Below, in pieces: positions 15,685-24,558 of a DNA stretch of 64,000 nucleotides. Position 1 is the stretch's first letter, and each line of letters begins with the position of its first letter. Made by a program: the position numbers and the translations under genes. Below the pieces are notes generated by a model. It did no database searches, was not told where the DNA came from, and worked only from the letters and a program-made list of their open reading frames with translations. Origin of the DNA: Halomonas sp. M4R1S46 (GTDB taxonomy: Bacteria; Pseudomonadota; Gammaproteobacteria; Pseudomonadales; Halomonadaceae); NCBI RefSeq assembly GCF_025725685.1, contig NZ_CP107008.1, positions 2,542,001 through 2,606,000 on the forward strand. The letters run 5' to 3'.

Positions 15685-16449
15685 TCATTCGGCGAAGGCG
15701 TCATCAAAGTCGGCATCCTCGAAATCGAACTCATCCGTGGCGAAGGGGTCCTCGCCCAGCTCGCCATCATTGACCTCGAAGCGTCGTCGCTGCAGCCAGC
15801 TGTCACGGATGAAGCTGTAGCGATCCCCGCGGATCAACCGCTCCTGGTCGAGAAGGCCCGCCCGCGTGTCGATCGCGTCCAGGGCACGCAAGGAAAGCCG
15901 CACCTTGTCCTCTTCAACATAGGTCAGCGGGTAGGTATAGGAATCCACCGGCAGGCCGGCGGTGTCACGCACCGTACTCGGCCCCAGCAGCGGCAGCACC
16001 ACATAGGGCCCCTCGCCCACCCCCCACACCGCCAGGGTCTGGCCGAAGTCCTCCTCGCGCCCCACCAACTCCATGTGCGAGGCCACGTCGAACAGCCCCA
16101 GGACCCCCACGGTGGAGTTGATCAGAAAGCGTCCGGTGGCGATGCCGGCGTTGCCGGGCTTGCCCTGCAGGAGGCTGTTGAGGGTGGTGCGCAGCTCGCC
16201 CAGGTTCGCGAAGAAGTTGCCTACCCCGGTCTCCACCGGATCCGGCGTCACGAAGCGATAGCCCTGGGCCGCCGGCTTCAGGGCGTAGCGATCGAGGGTG
16301 TCGTTGAAGGCGAACACCTGCCGGTTGAAGCCCTCCCAGGGGTCCTCCGGCTGGGCCTGCCGACTGCTCGCCGTGGAGGCACAACCCGAGAGCAAGGCCA
16401 CGGCGAGCAGCGCCGCGCCGGCCTTCCGGTTGGGAAATGATGGGGTCAT
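15685..16449 (-). CDS. mlaA: MlaA (VacJ) outer-membrane lipoprotein
   Basis: 254 aa lipoprotein; the start MTPSFPNRKAG at 16449 leads to a lipobox LLSGC near residue 22. The body begins DPWEGFNRQVFAFNDTLDRYALKPAAQGYRFVTP, the MlaA signature, and contains VGNFFANLGELRTTLNSLLQGK and WGVGEGPYVVLPLLGPSTVRDTAG. MlaA removes mislocalised phospholipids from the outer leaflet and hands them to the Mla pathway. The acidic tail (DEFDFEDADFDDAFAE) is typical of halophile-type proteins. It sits 12 bp before the phosphatase gene. Confidence 0.94.
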   Translation of the reverse strand: MTPSFPNRKAGAALLAVALLSGCASTASSRQAQPEDPWEGFNRQVFAFNDTLDRYALKPAAQGYRFVTPDPVETGVGNFFANLGELRTTLNSLLQGKPGNAGIATGRFLINSTVGVLGLFDVASHMELVGREEDFGQTLAVWGVGEGPYVVLPLLGPSTVRDTAGLPVDSYTYPLTYVEEDKVRLSLRALDAIDTRAGLLDQERLIRGDRYSFIRDSWLQRRRFEVNDGELGEDPFATDEFDFEDADFDDAFAE

Positions 16450-16490
16450 TGCGTCAGTGGTCTCCCTGCACTTGGTACCTTGTCCTTGCG

Positions 16491-17603
16491 TCAGCGTCGC
16501 CGCACCACGACGCTGCCGGCACTGTAGCCCGCGCCGAAGGAACACACCACCCCGAGATCCCCGGCTTCGAGGTCGTCGCGATGCAGGTGGAAGGCGATGA
16601 TCGAGCCCGCCGAACTGGTATTGGCGAAGCGGTCGAGGATGATCGGTGCCTCGCTCGGGGCGGGCTCTCGGCCCAGCACGCGGCGGGCGATGAGGTCGTT
16701 CATGTGGCGGTTGGCCTGGTGCAGCCAGAGCCGGCCGAGATCATCGCCCGACAGCGAGAGCGCGGCGAGGTGCTCGCCGATCAGGGTCGCCACCAGGGGA
16801 CAGACCTCCTTGAACACGCGCCGGCCCTCCTGGACGAAGAGCCTGTCCGCCGCCAGCGGGTCGCTGTCGGTGACGCGGTCGAGAAAACCCGCGTTGTTGC
16901 GGATGGCATTCGAGAAGCGGGTCACCAGCCGGGTGCCGAGCACCGTGAAGCGGGCCTCGGCCGTGGCCAGGGCGTCGTCCTCGAGCACGATGGCCGTGCA
17001 GGCATCGCCGAAGATGAAGTGGCTGTCGCGGTCCCGGAAGTTGAGGTGTGCCGAACAGATCTCGGGGCTGACTACCAGGGCGCGGCTCGCCCCGCCGGCG
17101 CGGATGGCATTGGCCGCGGTCTCGATGGCGAAGGTGGCCGAGCTGCAGGCCACGTTCATGTCGAAGGCATGGCCGCCGGCGCCCAGCGCCGCCTGCAGCT
17201 CCACGGCCACGGCCGGATAGGCGCGCTCCAGGTTGGAGCAGGCGACGATCACCAGATCGATGTCGCCGGCGGCGACCGCCGCCGCCTCCAGGGCCTGGCG
17301 GGCGGCGGCGAGGCCCATCTCGCACTGGATGGACGGGCTGTCGTTGTCCCGCGCCGGCAGCCGGGGGCGCATGCGCTCGGGGTCGAGGATGCCCTCGGCA
17401 TCCAGCACGTAGCGGCTATGGATCCCCGAGGCCTTGACGATGAACTCAGTGCTCGACGGCTCGAGGGTCGCCGGCTCACCGGCCGCACGCCGCCGCGCGT
17501 TCTCGGCGTCGACCCAGGCATTGAAGGCGCTCACCAGGGCCGCGTTGTCGATGGCATGGGGAGGGGTATAGAGGCCCGTGCCGGTGATTACCACATCAGT
17601 CAT
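16491..17603 (-). CDS. Beta-ketoacyl-ACP synthase III-like condensing enzyme
   Basis: 370 aa from MTDVVITGTGLYTPP (17603, with GGAG upstream). The thiolase fold has catalytic cysteine in NVACSSATFAIETAA, histidine in LWLHQANRHMND and asparagine in DRFANTSSAGS, the Cys-His-Asn triad of FabH-type synthases. The insert around residues 25-110 is longer than in FabH, placing it in the FabH-like group seen in Pseudomonas and Halomonas rather than canonical FabH. It probably condenses an acyl-CoA or acetyl-CoA with malonyl-ACP. It is 42 bp before mlaA and 62 bp after hrpA. Confidence 0.85.
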   Translation of the reverse strand: MTDVVITGTGLYTPPHAIDNAALVSAFNAWVDAENARRRAAGEPATLEPSSTEFIVKASGIHSRYVLDAEGILDPERMRPRLPARDNDSPSIQCEMGLAAARQALEAAAVAAGDIDLVIVACSNLERAYPAVAVELQAALGAGGHAFDMNVACSSATFAIETAANAIRAGGASRALVVSPEICSAHLNFRDRDSHFIFGDACTAIVLEDDALATAEARFTVLGTRLVTRFSNAIRNNAGFLDRVTDSDPLAADRLFVQEGRRVFKEVCPLVATLIGEHLAALSLSGDDLGRLWLHQANRHMNDLIARRVLGREPAPSEAPIILDRFANTSSAGSIIAFHLHRDDLEAGDLGVVCSFGAGYSAGSVVVRRR

Positions 17604-17665
17604 ACGTCGTCTCCATGGCGCGTCGAGCCTGTCGCCGGGCGTGGCGGCGGGCCCTGTCGCGACGC

Positions 17666-20600
17666 TCAGGCCCGGCCGGTGAGTTCCGCCCAGCGTTTCT
17701 CGAGGCGCTTCGCCGAGACCGGCATCCGGGTCCCCAACTGCTGGGCGAAGAGCGACACACGCAGCTCCTCGATCCACCAGCCGAACTCGACCAGGGCCGG
17801 GTCCTCGACCTCGCCGCGGCGCTCGCTGTCGCGGCGGGCGGCCAGGCGCGCCTCGAAGTCCTGTACCTCCTGCATGTGCATCTGGTCACGCATGCGTTCC
17901 CGGGGCGCCTTCTCGAGACGGATCTGCGCGGCTTCCATGTAGCGCGGGTATTCCGCCAGCCAGTCGCCCGCCTCGCAGACGAAACCCGGATGCACCAGGC
18001 GCTGCATCTGGGCCTTGAGGTCACTGTATACCAGCGCCAGGGAAAGATTCAGGTTGCCCTTCAACGCCTTGGTCACCGCCAGGTGGCCCTCCAGCGCCTG
18101 TTTCAGGGTCTCGATCAGGGCCTCGGCCCGAGGCACCAGCGCGGCGCGGGTGGCCTCGAGGCGGGCCTCCAGGGCGTCACGGGAGCGCGGCAGGGGGTCC
18201 ACCGCCACCACCTGCTGGAAGACCGCGGCCACCACGTCCTCGGTGAGCTGGCGCCTGGTCCCCACCTTGGCGAACAGCAGCGCACAGGGCTTGAGGCCGG
18301 CCAGGCGCTCGATGGCGCGAACCTGATCGGGCAAGCGGCCCATCGCCGCCCGGACCACCCCGCGGCGATGGGCCTCGCGGGCCTTGTCGGGATGGTCGTA
18401 GAGCTCGACGCGCAGGGCCTCGCCCTCCGGCACCACCGCCGGATAGGCCTCGACGCGGATGCCGGCCTGGGTGGTGACCCGCGACTCCGGCAGCGGCGCC
18501 TCGGGCAGGGTCTCGAGGGCGTCCGCCTCGCTGGCCTCGGCGGCCAGCGCCCGGGCACCCTCCCCGGCCGCCGCCTCGAAGCGCCGCTCCAGCGCCCGGG
18601 CATCGCGGCCCTGGCCGAGCTCGCGGCCCTCGTGGTCGACCACGCGCAGGTTCATCACCAGGTGGGGCTCGAGCTGGTCCAGGCGCCAGTCGTCGGGATG
18701 CAGGCGCACCCCGGTCTTGCGCCGCAGGAACTCGCCGAGCGCCTCGGTCAGGGGCGTCTCGTCGGGGGCCATGGCCTGCAGGGCGGCGTCCACCCAGTCG
18801 GGGATCGGCACCACCTGGCGGCGGATCGACTTGGGCAGCGACTTGAGCAGGGCGATGCACTTGTCGCGCAACAGCCCCGGCACCAGCCACTCCAGTCGCG
18901 CCATGGGCAGCTGCGGGAGCATGGCCGCCGGCACCGTCAGGGTCACGCCATCGTCCGGGGCCCCCGGGGCGAAATGATAGCTCAGCGGATAGCGCACCCC
19001 GTTCAGCACCAGCTCATCGGGATACTGTGCCGGGGTGACCTCCTCGGCCTCACGGGCGAGCAGCGCCTGGCGGTCGAACTTGAGGATGCCCGGATCCTCG
19101 CGCTCGGCCTGCTTGCGCCAGGCCTCGAAGCCCTTGCCGTTGACGATGTCCTCGGGCAGCCGGGCGTCGTAGAAGTCGCAGAGCGCTTCCTCGTCGACGA
19201 GGATATCGCGCTTGCGGGCGCGATCCTCGAGGTCCTCGACCTCCTCGACCAGGGCCCGGTTGTGGGCGAAGAACTCGCCGCGGGTCTTGTACTCGCCCTC
19301 CACCAGAGCGCGGCGGATAAAGAGTTCTCTCGACTGTGCCGGATCGATCGGCCCGAAATGCACCTTGCGTCGGGCGACGATGGGCAAACCGAACAGGGTC
19401 ACCTGCTCGAAGGCCACCACCTGGGCACGCTTCATCTCCCAGTGGGGCTCGCTGTAGCTGCGCTTGACCAGATGCCCGGCCAGCGGCTCGATCCAGGCGG
19501 GGTCGATCCTGGCCACGGTGCGGGCAAACAGCCGGGAGGTCTCCACCAGCTCGAAGGCCATCACCCACTTGGGCGTCTTCCTGGCCAGCCCCGAGCCGGG
19601 ATGGATCATGAACTTGCGGTTGCGGGCCCCCTGGTACTCGCGATTCTCCAGGAAGGTCCCCAGGTGCGAGAGCAGCCCCGGCAGCAGGGCCTGGTGCAGC
19701 CGGGCGGCGTTCTCGCGCCGGGCCTGGGCCGCCGCCTGGGGATCGTCGTCCGTGGTGGCGGCGACCGGCGCCGGCGGCGGCACCTCGATCTCCATGTCGC
19801 GCAGCAATTGGCGTAGCTGGCGGAAGGTATCGTGCCATTCGCGCAGGCGCAGATAGTTGAGGTAGTGATCCTTGCACCAGCGACGCAACCGGTTGCCGGA
19901 GAGCTCCTCGCGGGCGGCCTCGAAGCCGTGCCAGAGATTGAGCAGGGCGACGAAGTCGGAGTCGGGGTCCTGCCAGCGGCGATGCGCCTGGTCGGCGGCC
20001 TCGCGCTTGTCGGCCGGACGCTCGCGGGGGTCCTGGGTGGCCAGCGCCGAGACCACGACCAGCACCTCGCGCAGGCCGCCCTGCTCGGCCCCGGCGAGCA
20101 CCATGCGGGCGAGCCGCGGGTCGATGGGCAGCCGCGCCAGCTTGCGCCCGAGCGGCGTGATCCGCTGGCACTCGTCCACCGCACCGAGCTCGAACAGCAG
20201 CCGGAAGCCGTCGGTGACGAAGCGCGAGTCCGGCGGGTCGACGAAGGGGAAGGCCGCGATGTCACCGAGCTTGAGCGAGAGCATCGACAGGATCACCGAG
20301 GCCAGGTTGGTGCGGCGGATCTCCGGGTCGGTGAATTCGGGCCGGCCGAGGTAGTCCTCCTCATCGAAGAGGCGGATGCACACCCCCTCGGCCACGCGGC
20401 CGCACCGCCCCTTGCGCTGGTCGGCACTGGCCTGGCTGACCGGCTCCACCGGCAGGCGCTGTATCTTGGCCCGGTAGCTGTAGCGGCTGATGCGCACCAG
20501 GCCCGGGTCGATCACGTAGCGGATGCCGGGCACGGTGAGCGAGGTCTCGGCGACATTGGTGGCCAGCACGATGCGCCGCCCGGCATGGGGAGCGAAGACC

Positions 20601-21685
20601 CGGTTCTGCTCGGCGTTGGAGAGCCGCGCATAGAGCGGCAGGATCTCGGTGCCCTTGAGGTCGGCGCGGCGCAGGGTGTCGGCGGTCTCGCGGATCTCGC
20701 GCTCGCCGGGCAGGAACACCAGGATATCGCGCGGGCCGTGGAACCAGCGCTTCTCGCGCTCGACGGCCTCGATCTCTTCCACGGCATGCAGGATGCCCTC
20801 CTGGAGGGTACGGTCCTCCTCGTCCTCCGCGTCGCGGATCAGCGGGCGGTAGCGCACCTCCACCGGGTAGGTGCGCCCCGAGACCTCGACCACCGGGGCC
20901 GGGCGGGGCCTGCCATCGGGCCCTGGCAGCGCGAAGTGCTCGGCGAACCGGTCCACGTCGATGGTCGCCGAGGTGATGATCACCTTGAGATCCGGGCGCC
21001 GGGCCAGCAGCCGCTTGAGATAGCCGAGCAGGAAGTCGATGTTGAGGCTGCGCTCGTGAGCCTCGTCGATGATGATCGACTCGTAGCGGCTGAGGTCCGG
21101 GTCGTGACGGGTCTCCGCCAGCAGGATGCCGTCGGTCATCAGCTTGACCAGGGTGGCCTCGTCGGTCTGGTCGGTGAAGCGCACCTGATAGCCGACCTGC
21201 TGCCCCAGGGGCACCTGCATCTCCTCGGCCAGCCGGTTGGCCACCGAGCGAGCGGCCAGGCGTCGCGGCTGGGTATGGCCGATGAGGCCGCGGCGACCAA
21301 GGCCCAGCTCCAGGCACAGCTTGGGCAGCTGGGTGGTCTTGCCCGAACCGGTCTCGCCGGCCACCACCACCACCTGATGATCACGCAGCGCAGCCAGGAT
21401 GTCCTCGCGCCGCTCGGCGACCGGGAGTTCCTCCGGGTAGGCCAGGCGCACCGGGCGCGATGCCCGGGCCTCCACCTTCGCCCGGGAGCGTTCGATGTCA
21501 CGGCGCACCTCGGCCAGGCCGCGGTCCACGGGCTTGCCCTGGCGGCAGCGCCGGGTCAGGCCGGCGAGCCGCTTTCCCAGCCGGGGGGCGTCACGCAACA
21601 GCACGCCGTCGAGCTCGCCTTGCAGGGCCGCCAGGGCGGCGGCGTCGGAGGAAGGCGCGTCGGGGGCTTGGGTCAGGGTACTCAC
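17666..21685 (-). CDS. hrpA: ATP-dependent RNA helicase HrpA
   Basis: 1339 aa DEAH-box helicase, near the usual length of E. coli HrpA (about 1300). Walker A is GETGSGKTTQLPK near residue 115, the DEAH box is IIDEAHERSLNIDFLLGYLK, SATID is motif III, and QRKGRCGRVAEG is motif VI. HA2/OB and the long HrpA-specific C-terminal domain follow. The start is a GTG at 21685. HrpA works on ribosome-associated RNA in E. coli. It is the most upstream gene of the leftward row running into the KAS III-like gene. Confidence 0.95.
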   Translation of the reverse strand: MSTLTQAPDAPSSDAAALAALQGELDGVLLRDAPRLGKRLAGLTRRCRQGKPVDRGLAEVRRDIERSRAKVEARASRPVRLAYPEELPVAERREDILAALRDHQVVVVAGETGSGKTTQLPKLCLELGLGRRGLIGHTQPRRLAARSVANRLAEEMQVPLGQQVGYQVRFTDQTDEATLVKLMTDGILLAETRHDPDLSRYESIIIDEAHERSLNIDFLLGYLKRLLARRPDLKVIITSATIDVDRFAEHFALPGPDGRPRPAPVVEVSGRTYPVEVRYRPLIRDAEDEEDRTLQEGILHAVEEIEAVEREKRWFHGPRDILVFLPGEREIRETADTLRRADLKGTEILPLYARLSNAEQNRVFAPHAGRRIVLATNVAETSLTVPGIRYVIDPGLVRISRYSYRAKIQRLPVEPVSQASADQRKGRCGRVAEGVCIRLFDEEDYLGRPEFTDPEIRRTNLASVILSMLSLKLGDIAAFPFVDPPDSRFVTDGFRLLFELGAVDECQRITPLGRKLARLPIDPRLARMVLAGAEQGGLREVLVVVSALATQDPRERPADKREAADQAHRRWQDPDSDFVALLNLWHGFEAAREELSGNRLRRWCKDHYLNYLRLREWHDTFRQLRQLLRDMEIEVPPPAPVAATTDDDPQAAAQARRENAARLHQALLPGLLSHLGTFLENREYQGARNRKFMIHPGSGLARKTPKWVMAFELVETSRLFARTVARIDPAWIEPLAGHLVKRSYSEPHWEMKRAQVVAFEQVTLFGLPIVARRKVHFGPIDPAQSRELFIRRALVEGEYKTRGEFFAHNRALVEEVEDLEDRARKRDILVDEEALCDFYDARLPEDIVNGKGFEAWRKQAEREDPGILKFDRQALLAREAEEVTPAQYPDELVLNGVRYPLSYHFAPGAPDDGVTLTVPAAMLPQLPMARLEWLVPGLLRDKCIALLKSLPKSIRRQVVPIPDWVDAALQAMAPDETPLTEALGEFLRRKTGVRLHPDDWRLDQLEPHLVMNLRVVDHEGRELGQGRDARALERRFEAAAGEGARALAAEASEADALETLPEAPLPESRVTTQAGIRVEAYPAVVPEGEALRVELYDHPDKAREAHRRGVVRAAMGRLPDQVRAIERLAGLKPCALLFAKVGTRRQLTEDVVAAVFQQVVAVDPLPRSRDALEARLEATRAALVPRAEALIETLKQALEGHLAVTKALKGNLNLSLALVYSDLKAQMQRLVHPGFVCEAGDWLAEYPRYMEAAQIRLEKAPRERMRDQMHMQEVQDFEARLAARRDSERRGEVEDPALVEFGWWIEELRVSLFAQQLGTRMPVSAKRLEKRWAELTGRA

Positions 21686-21924
21686 GGCGGACTCGAGGGC
21701 TCCGATGATCGATCAGGAATGGCGACGAAGGAACCCGCACCGACGAGGCGATGCGGGTCGTCCATTGTAACGCCGGGAGAGAGGCGGCGGCTAATCGGCA
21801 CCGTACCGAAGGCGGCCAACGAGGGGCGCCGGGGACAGGTCGAAGAGGGGGTCCTATGAGTCTGTCGACGGACCAGCCCCGAGTCGGGCTGACACCGGCC
21901 CTCGCTTTGTGGCCTTGCCTCAGG

Positions 21925-21985
21925 CTGCGGCTCCTCGTCGCGCAGCTGGCGACGCAGTACTTTCCTGAACGAGATGGCGTCTTGG
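21925..21985 (-). pseudogene. Degraded 3' tail of a second fadD gene
   Basis: Positions 21925-21963 match the fadD 3' end at 22018-22056 at 35 of 39 bases, and in one frame encode KVLRRQLRDEEPQ. About 20 bp further on (minus-strand sense upstream) the string encoding LPKT also recurs. The rest of this copy is gone. In Pseudomonas two fadD genes lie in tandem next to hrpA, so this looks like the vestige of a lost neighbour. The 317-bp gap 21686-22002 holds nothing else I can name. Confidence 0.7.
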
Positions 21986-22000
21986 GCAGCTGAGCTGCCC
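21984..22000 (-). terminator. Short hairpin just after fadD
   Basis: GGGCAGC and GCTGCCC form a 7-bp stem with a 3-nt loop, 2 bp beyond the fadD stop codon. There is no T-run, so termination efficiency is uncertain. Confidence 0.4.
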
Positions 22001-22002
22001 CG

Positions 22003-23679
22003 TCAGGCCTGTTCCTTCTGCGGTTCCTCGTCGCGCAGCTGACGACGCAGCACCTTGCCCACGTTGGTCTTGGGCAGCTCGTCACGGAATTCGACGAAGC
22101 GCGGCACCTTGTAGGCGGTCAGCTCGTTCTTGCACCAGTGGCGCAGGGCCTCGGCATCGAGATCCGGGTCCCGGGCCACCACGAACAGCTTGATCGCCTC
22201 GCCGCTGTCGTCGTCCGGCACGCCCACCGCGGCCGACTCCACCACCCCCGGGTGCATGGCCACCACGTCCTCGATCTCGTTGGGATACACGTTGAAGCCC
22301 GAGACGAGGATCATGTCCTTCTTGCGGTCGACGATGCGGATATAGCCATCCTCCTGGAGGACCGCGATATCGCCGGTATGGAACCAGCCCTCGTCATCGA
22401 TGGACCTGGCGGTCTCCTCCTCGCGGTTCCAGTAGCCCTTCATGACCTGGGGCCCCTTGACGCAGAGCTCGCCGGGCTGGTCAATGGGCAGCGCCCGGTC
22501 GTCCAGGTCCACGACCTTCACCGAGGTGCCGGCTACCGGCCGGCCGATGGTGCCGAGCTGGATGGCGTCGACGGGGTTGAAGCTGACGATCGGCGAGGTC
22601 TCGGTCAGGCCATAGCCCTCGGCCACCGGGCAACCGGTGACCTGCTCCCAGCGCTGGGCCACGGCCCGGGTCAGGGCCATGCCGCCGGAGATGGTCAGGT
22701 GCAGCGAGGAGAAATCCAGCCGGCGGAAGTCTTCGCGGTTGCACAGGGCGTTGAACAGGGTGTTGAGCCCCACGAAACCGGTGAACCGGAGGGATTTCAG
22801 CTCCTTGACGAAGCCGTCCAGGTCGCGGGGATTGGTGATCAGTACCGTGTGGTTGCCGGTCTCCATCATGAACAGGCAGTTCACCGTGAAGGTGTAGATG
22901 TGGTAGACCGGCAGCGGCGCGACGATGGTCTCCTCGCCGTCCGTCAGCCCCTTGCCGATCGCCTGGCGGGCCTGGAGCATGTTGGCCACCAGATTGCGAT
23001 GGGTCAGCATGGTGCCCTTGGCGAGCCCCGTGGTACCCCCGGTGTACTGCAGGGCGGCGATGTCCCCGGCCTCACGGCGGACCTCCTGATGCTCGCGCCC
23101 CGCCCCGCGCTTGAGGACGTCGCGGAAGGCCAGCGCCCCCGGCAGCCGATAGGCCGGCACCAGCTTCTTGACGTACTTGACCGCCGCATTGATCAGCTGC
23201 CGCCGGGGGAAACCGTGCAGGTCGGCGAGCTGGGTCACCACCACGTGCTCGATGTCGGTGCGCTCGAGCACGTGCTCGAGCTTGTCGGCCATGTTGGCGA
23301 GGATGACGATGGCGCGGGCCCCGGCATCCTTGAACTGGTGGGCCATCTCCCGCTCGGTGTAGAGGGGGTTGGTGTTGACCACGACCATGCCGGCGCGCAG
23401 GGCGCCGAACACCGCCACCGGGAACTGCAGCACGTTGGGCAACTGGATGGCGATGCGGTCGCCGGGCTCCAGGTCGGTCTCATGCTGCAGCCAGGCCGCG
23501 AAGTCGCCGGATAGACGGTCGAGCTCGCCATAGCTCAGGGTCTGGCCCATGCAGCTGAAGGCCGGCTTGTCGGCGAAGCGCCGGATGGAGGCATGGAAGA
23601 CATCCATCACCGACGAATAGGCCTCGGCGTCTTCCAGCGCCGGGCCGCTGAGGATCGCGGGACTCGCTTGCTCGCTCAT
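22003..23679 (-). CDS. fadD: Long-chain acyl-CoA synthetase FadD
   Basis: 558 aa AMP-forming ligase. The ATP/AMP motif is YTGGTTGLAKGTMLTHRNL near residue 215, the fatty-acid/adenylate region is EGYGLTETSP and GWFHTGDIAVLQEDGYIRIVDRKKDMI, and the catalytic lysine is in ELPKTNVGKVLRR. It activates imported fatty acids with CoA for beta-oxidation or phospholipid synthesis. The ATG at 23679 is preferred over the GTG at 23691 because GGAG lies 7 bp before it. A FadD tail remnant lies immediately downstream. Confidence 0.95.
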   Translation of the reverse strand: MSEQASPAILSGPALEDAEAYSSVMDVFHASIRRFADKPAFSCMGQTLSYGELDRLSGDFAAWLQHETDLEPGDRIAIQLPNVLQFPVAVFGALRAGMVVVNTNPLYTEREMAHQFKDAGARAIVILANMADKLEHVLERTDIEHVVVTQLADLHGFPRRQLINAAVKYVKKLVPAYRLPGALAFRDVLKRGAGREHQEVRREAGDIAALQYTGGTTGLAKGTMLTHRNLVANMLQARQAIGKGLTDGEETIVAPLPVYHIYTFTVNCLFMMETGNHTVLITNPRDLDGFVKELKSLRFTGFVGLNTLFNALCNREDFRRLDFSSLHLTISGGMALTRAVAQRWEQVTGCPVAEGYGLTETSPIVSFNPVDAIQLGTIGRPVAGTSVKVVDLDDRALPIDQPGELCVKGPQVMKGYWNREEETARSIDDEGWFHTGDIAVLQEDGYIRIVDRKKDMILVSGFNVYPNEIEDVVAMHPGVVESAAVGVPDDDSGEAIKLFVVARDPDLDAEALRHWCKNELTAYKVPRFVEFRDELPKTNVGKVLRRQLRDEEPQKEQA

Positions 23680-23778
23680 GGCATTCTCCACACTGTGTTC
23701 GACCTTCCGGTCGATCCTTGTTGTTCTGGGCCTACCCTATACCAGCGGCTTGCGCGCTGCAAAACGAACGATTGAAAC

Positions 23779-24558
23779 TCACGTTTGATAGCGACCCTGG
23801 ATCTCGCCGCCTCGCCAGACCAGCAGTTCGCCGGGCTGCATGCGCACCCAGTCCTCGTTGTCGGTGAGGGGCTCGGTGGCGATCACCGAGACCACGTCGT
23901 CGGGGGTGGTGTGCTCGGCGAAGTTCACCGCCAGCTCGGCATCCGAGAGGCTCGCCTTGCCGAACGGCGCCCGGCGGGTGATATGGGCCAGCTTGGTGGA
24001 GCAGAAGGTGTAGAGGTAGTCGCCATCGGCGAGCAGCAGGTTGAACACGCCGAGACCGCGCAGTCGCTCGCAGAGGGCATGCAGGTGCTGCCACAGCTCG
24101 TGACGGGCCGCCGGCGGCTCCGGGAAGCGGCGACGCAGCTCGCCCATCAGCCAGCAGAAGGCGTGCTCGCTGTCGGTGTCGCCCACCGGCCGATAGAAGG
24201 ATAGCGGCAGGGGCTCCCAGCCACCGAGCTGGCCGTTGTGGGCGTAGCACCAGGGCTGGCCCCACATTTCCCGGGTGAAGGGATGGGTGTTGGCCAGGCG
24301 CACCTGGCCGACGTTGGCCTGACGGATATGGCTGATCACGATATGCGACTTGATCGGGTAGTCGCAGATCAGCCGGGCGATGGGCGAGTGTACGGAAGGA
24401 TGCGGGTCGCGGAAGTCGCGATAGCCGCCGGCCTCGTAGAAGGCGATGCCCCAGCCGTCGCGGTGCGGGCCGGTGCCGCCGCCGCGGTGCAGGAAACCGG
24501 TAAAGCTGAAGCAGATGTCGGTCGGCACGTTGGCGCTCATGCCCAGCAGCTCACACAT
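23779..24558 (-). CDS. YafJ-like class II glutamine amidotransferase
   Basis: 259 aa from MCELLGMSANVPTDI, which leaves the nucleophilic Cys2 after Met removal; this decides the start at 24558. The Ntn-hydrolase core has HRGGGTGPHRDGWGIAFYE, SHIRQANVGQVRLANTHPF and CYAHNGQLGGW, the amidotransferase glutamine-binding loops. No synthase partner domain is present, as in YafJ. It overlaps the stop of the upstream VWA gene by 8 bp. The product is a putative amidohydrolase; its physiological substrate is unknown. Confidence 0.9.
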   Translation of the reverse strand: MCELLGMSANVPTDICFSFTGFLHRGGGTGPHRDGWGIAFYEAGGYRDFRDPHPSVHSPIARLICDYPIKSHIVISHIRQANVGQVRLANTHPFTREMWGQPWCYAHNGQLGGWEPLPLSFYRPVGDTDSEHAFCWLMGELRRRFPEPPAARHELWQHLHALCERLRGLGVFNLLLADGDYLYTFCSTKLAHITRRAPFGKASLSDAELAVNFAEHTTPDDVVSVIATEPLTDNEDWVRMQPGELLVWRGGEIQGRYQT

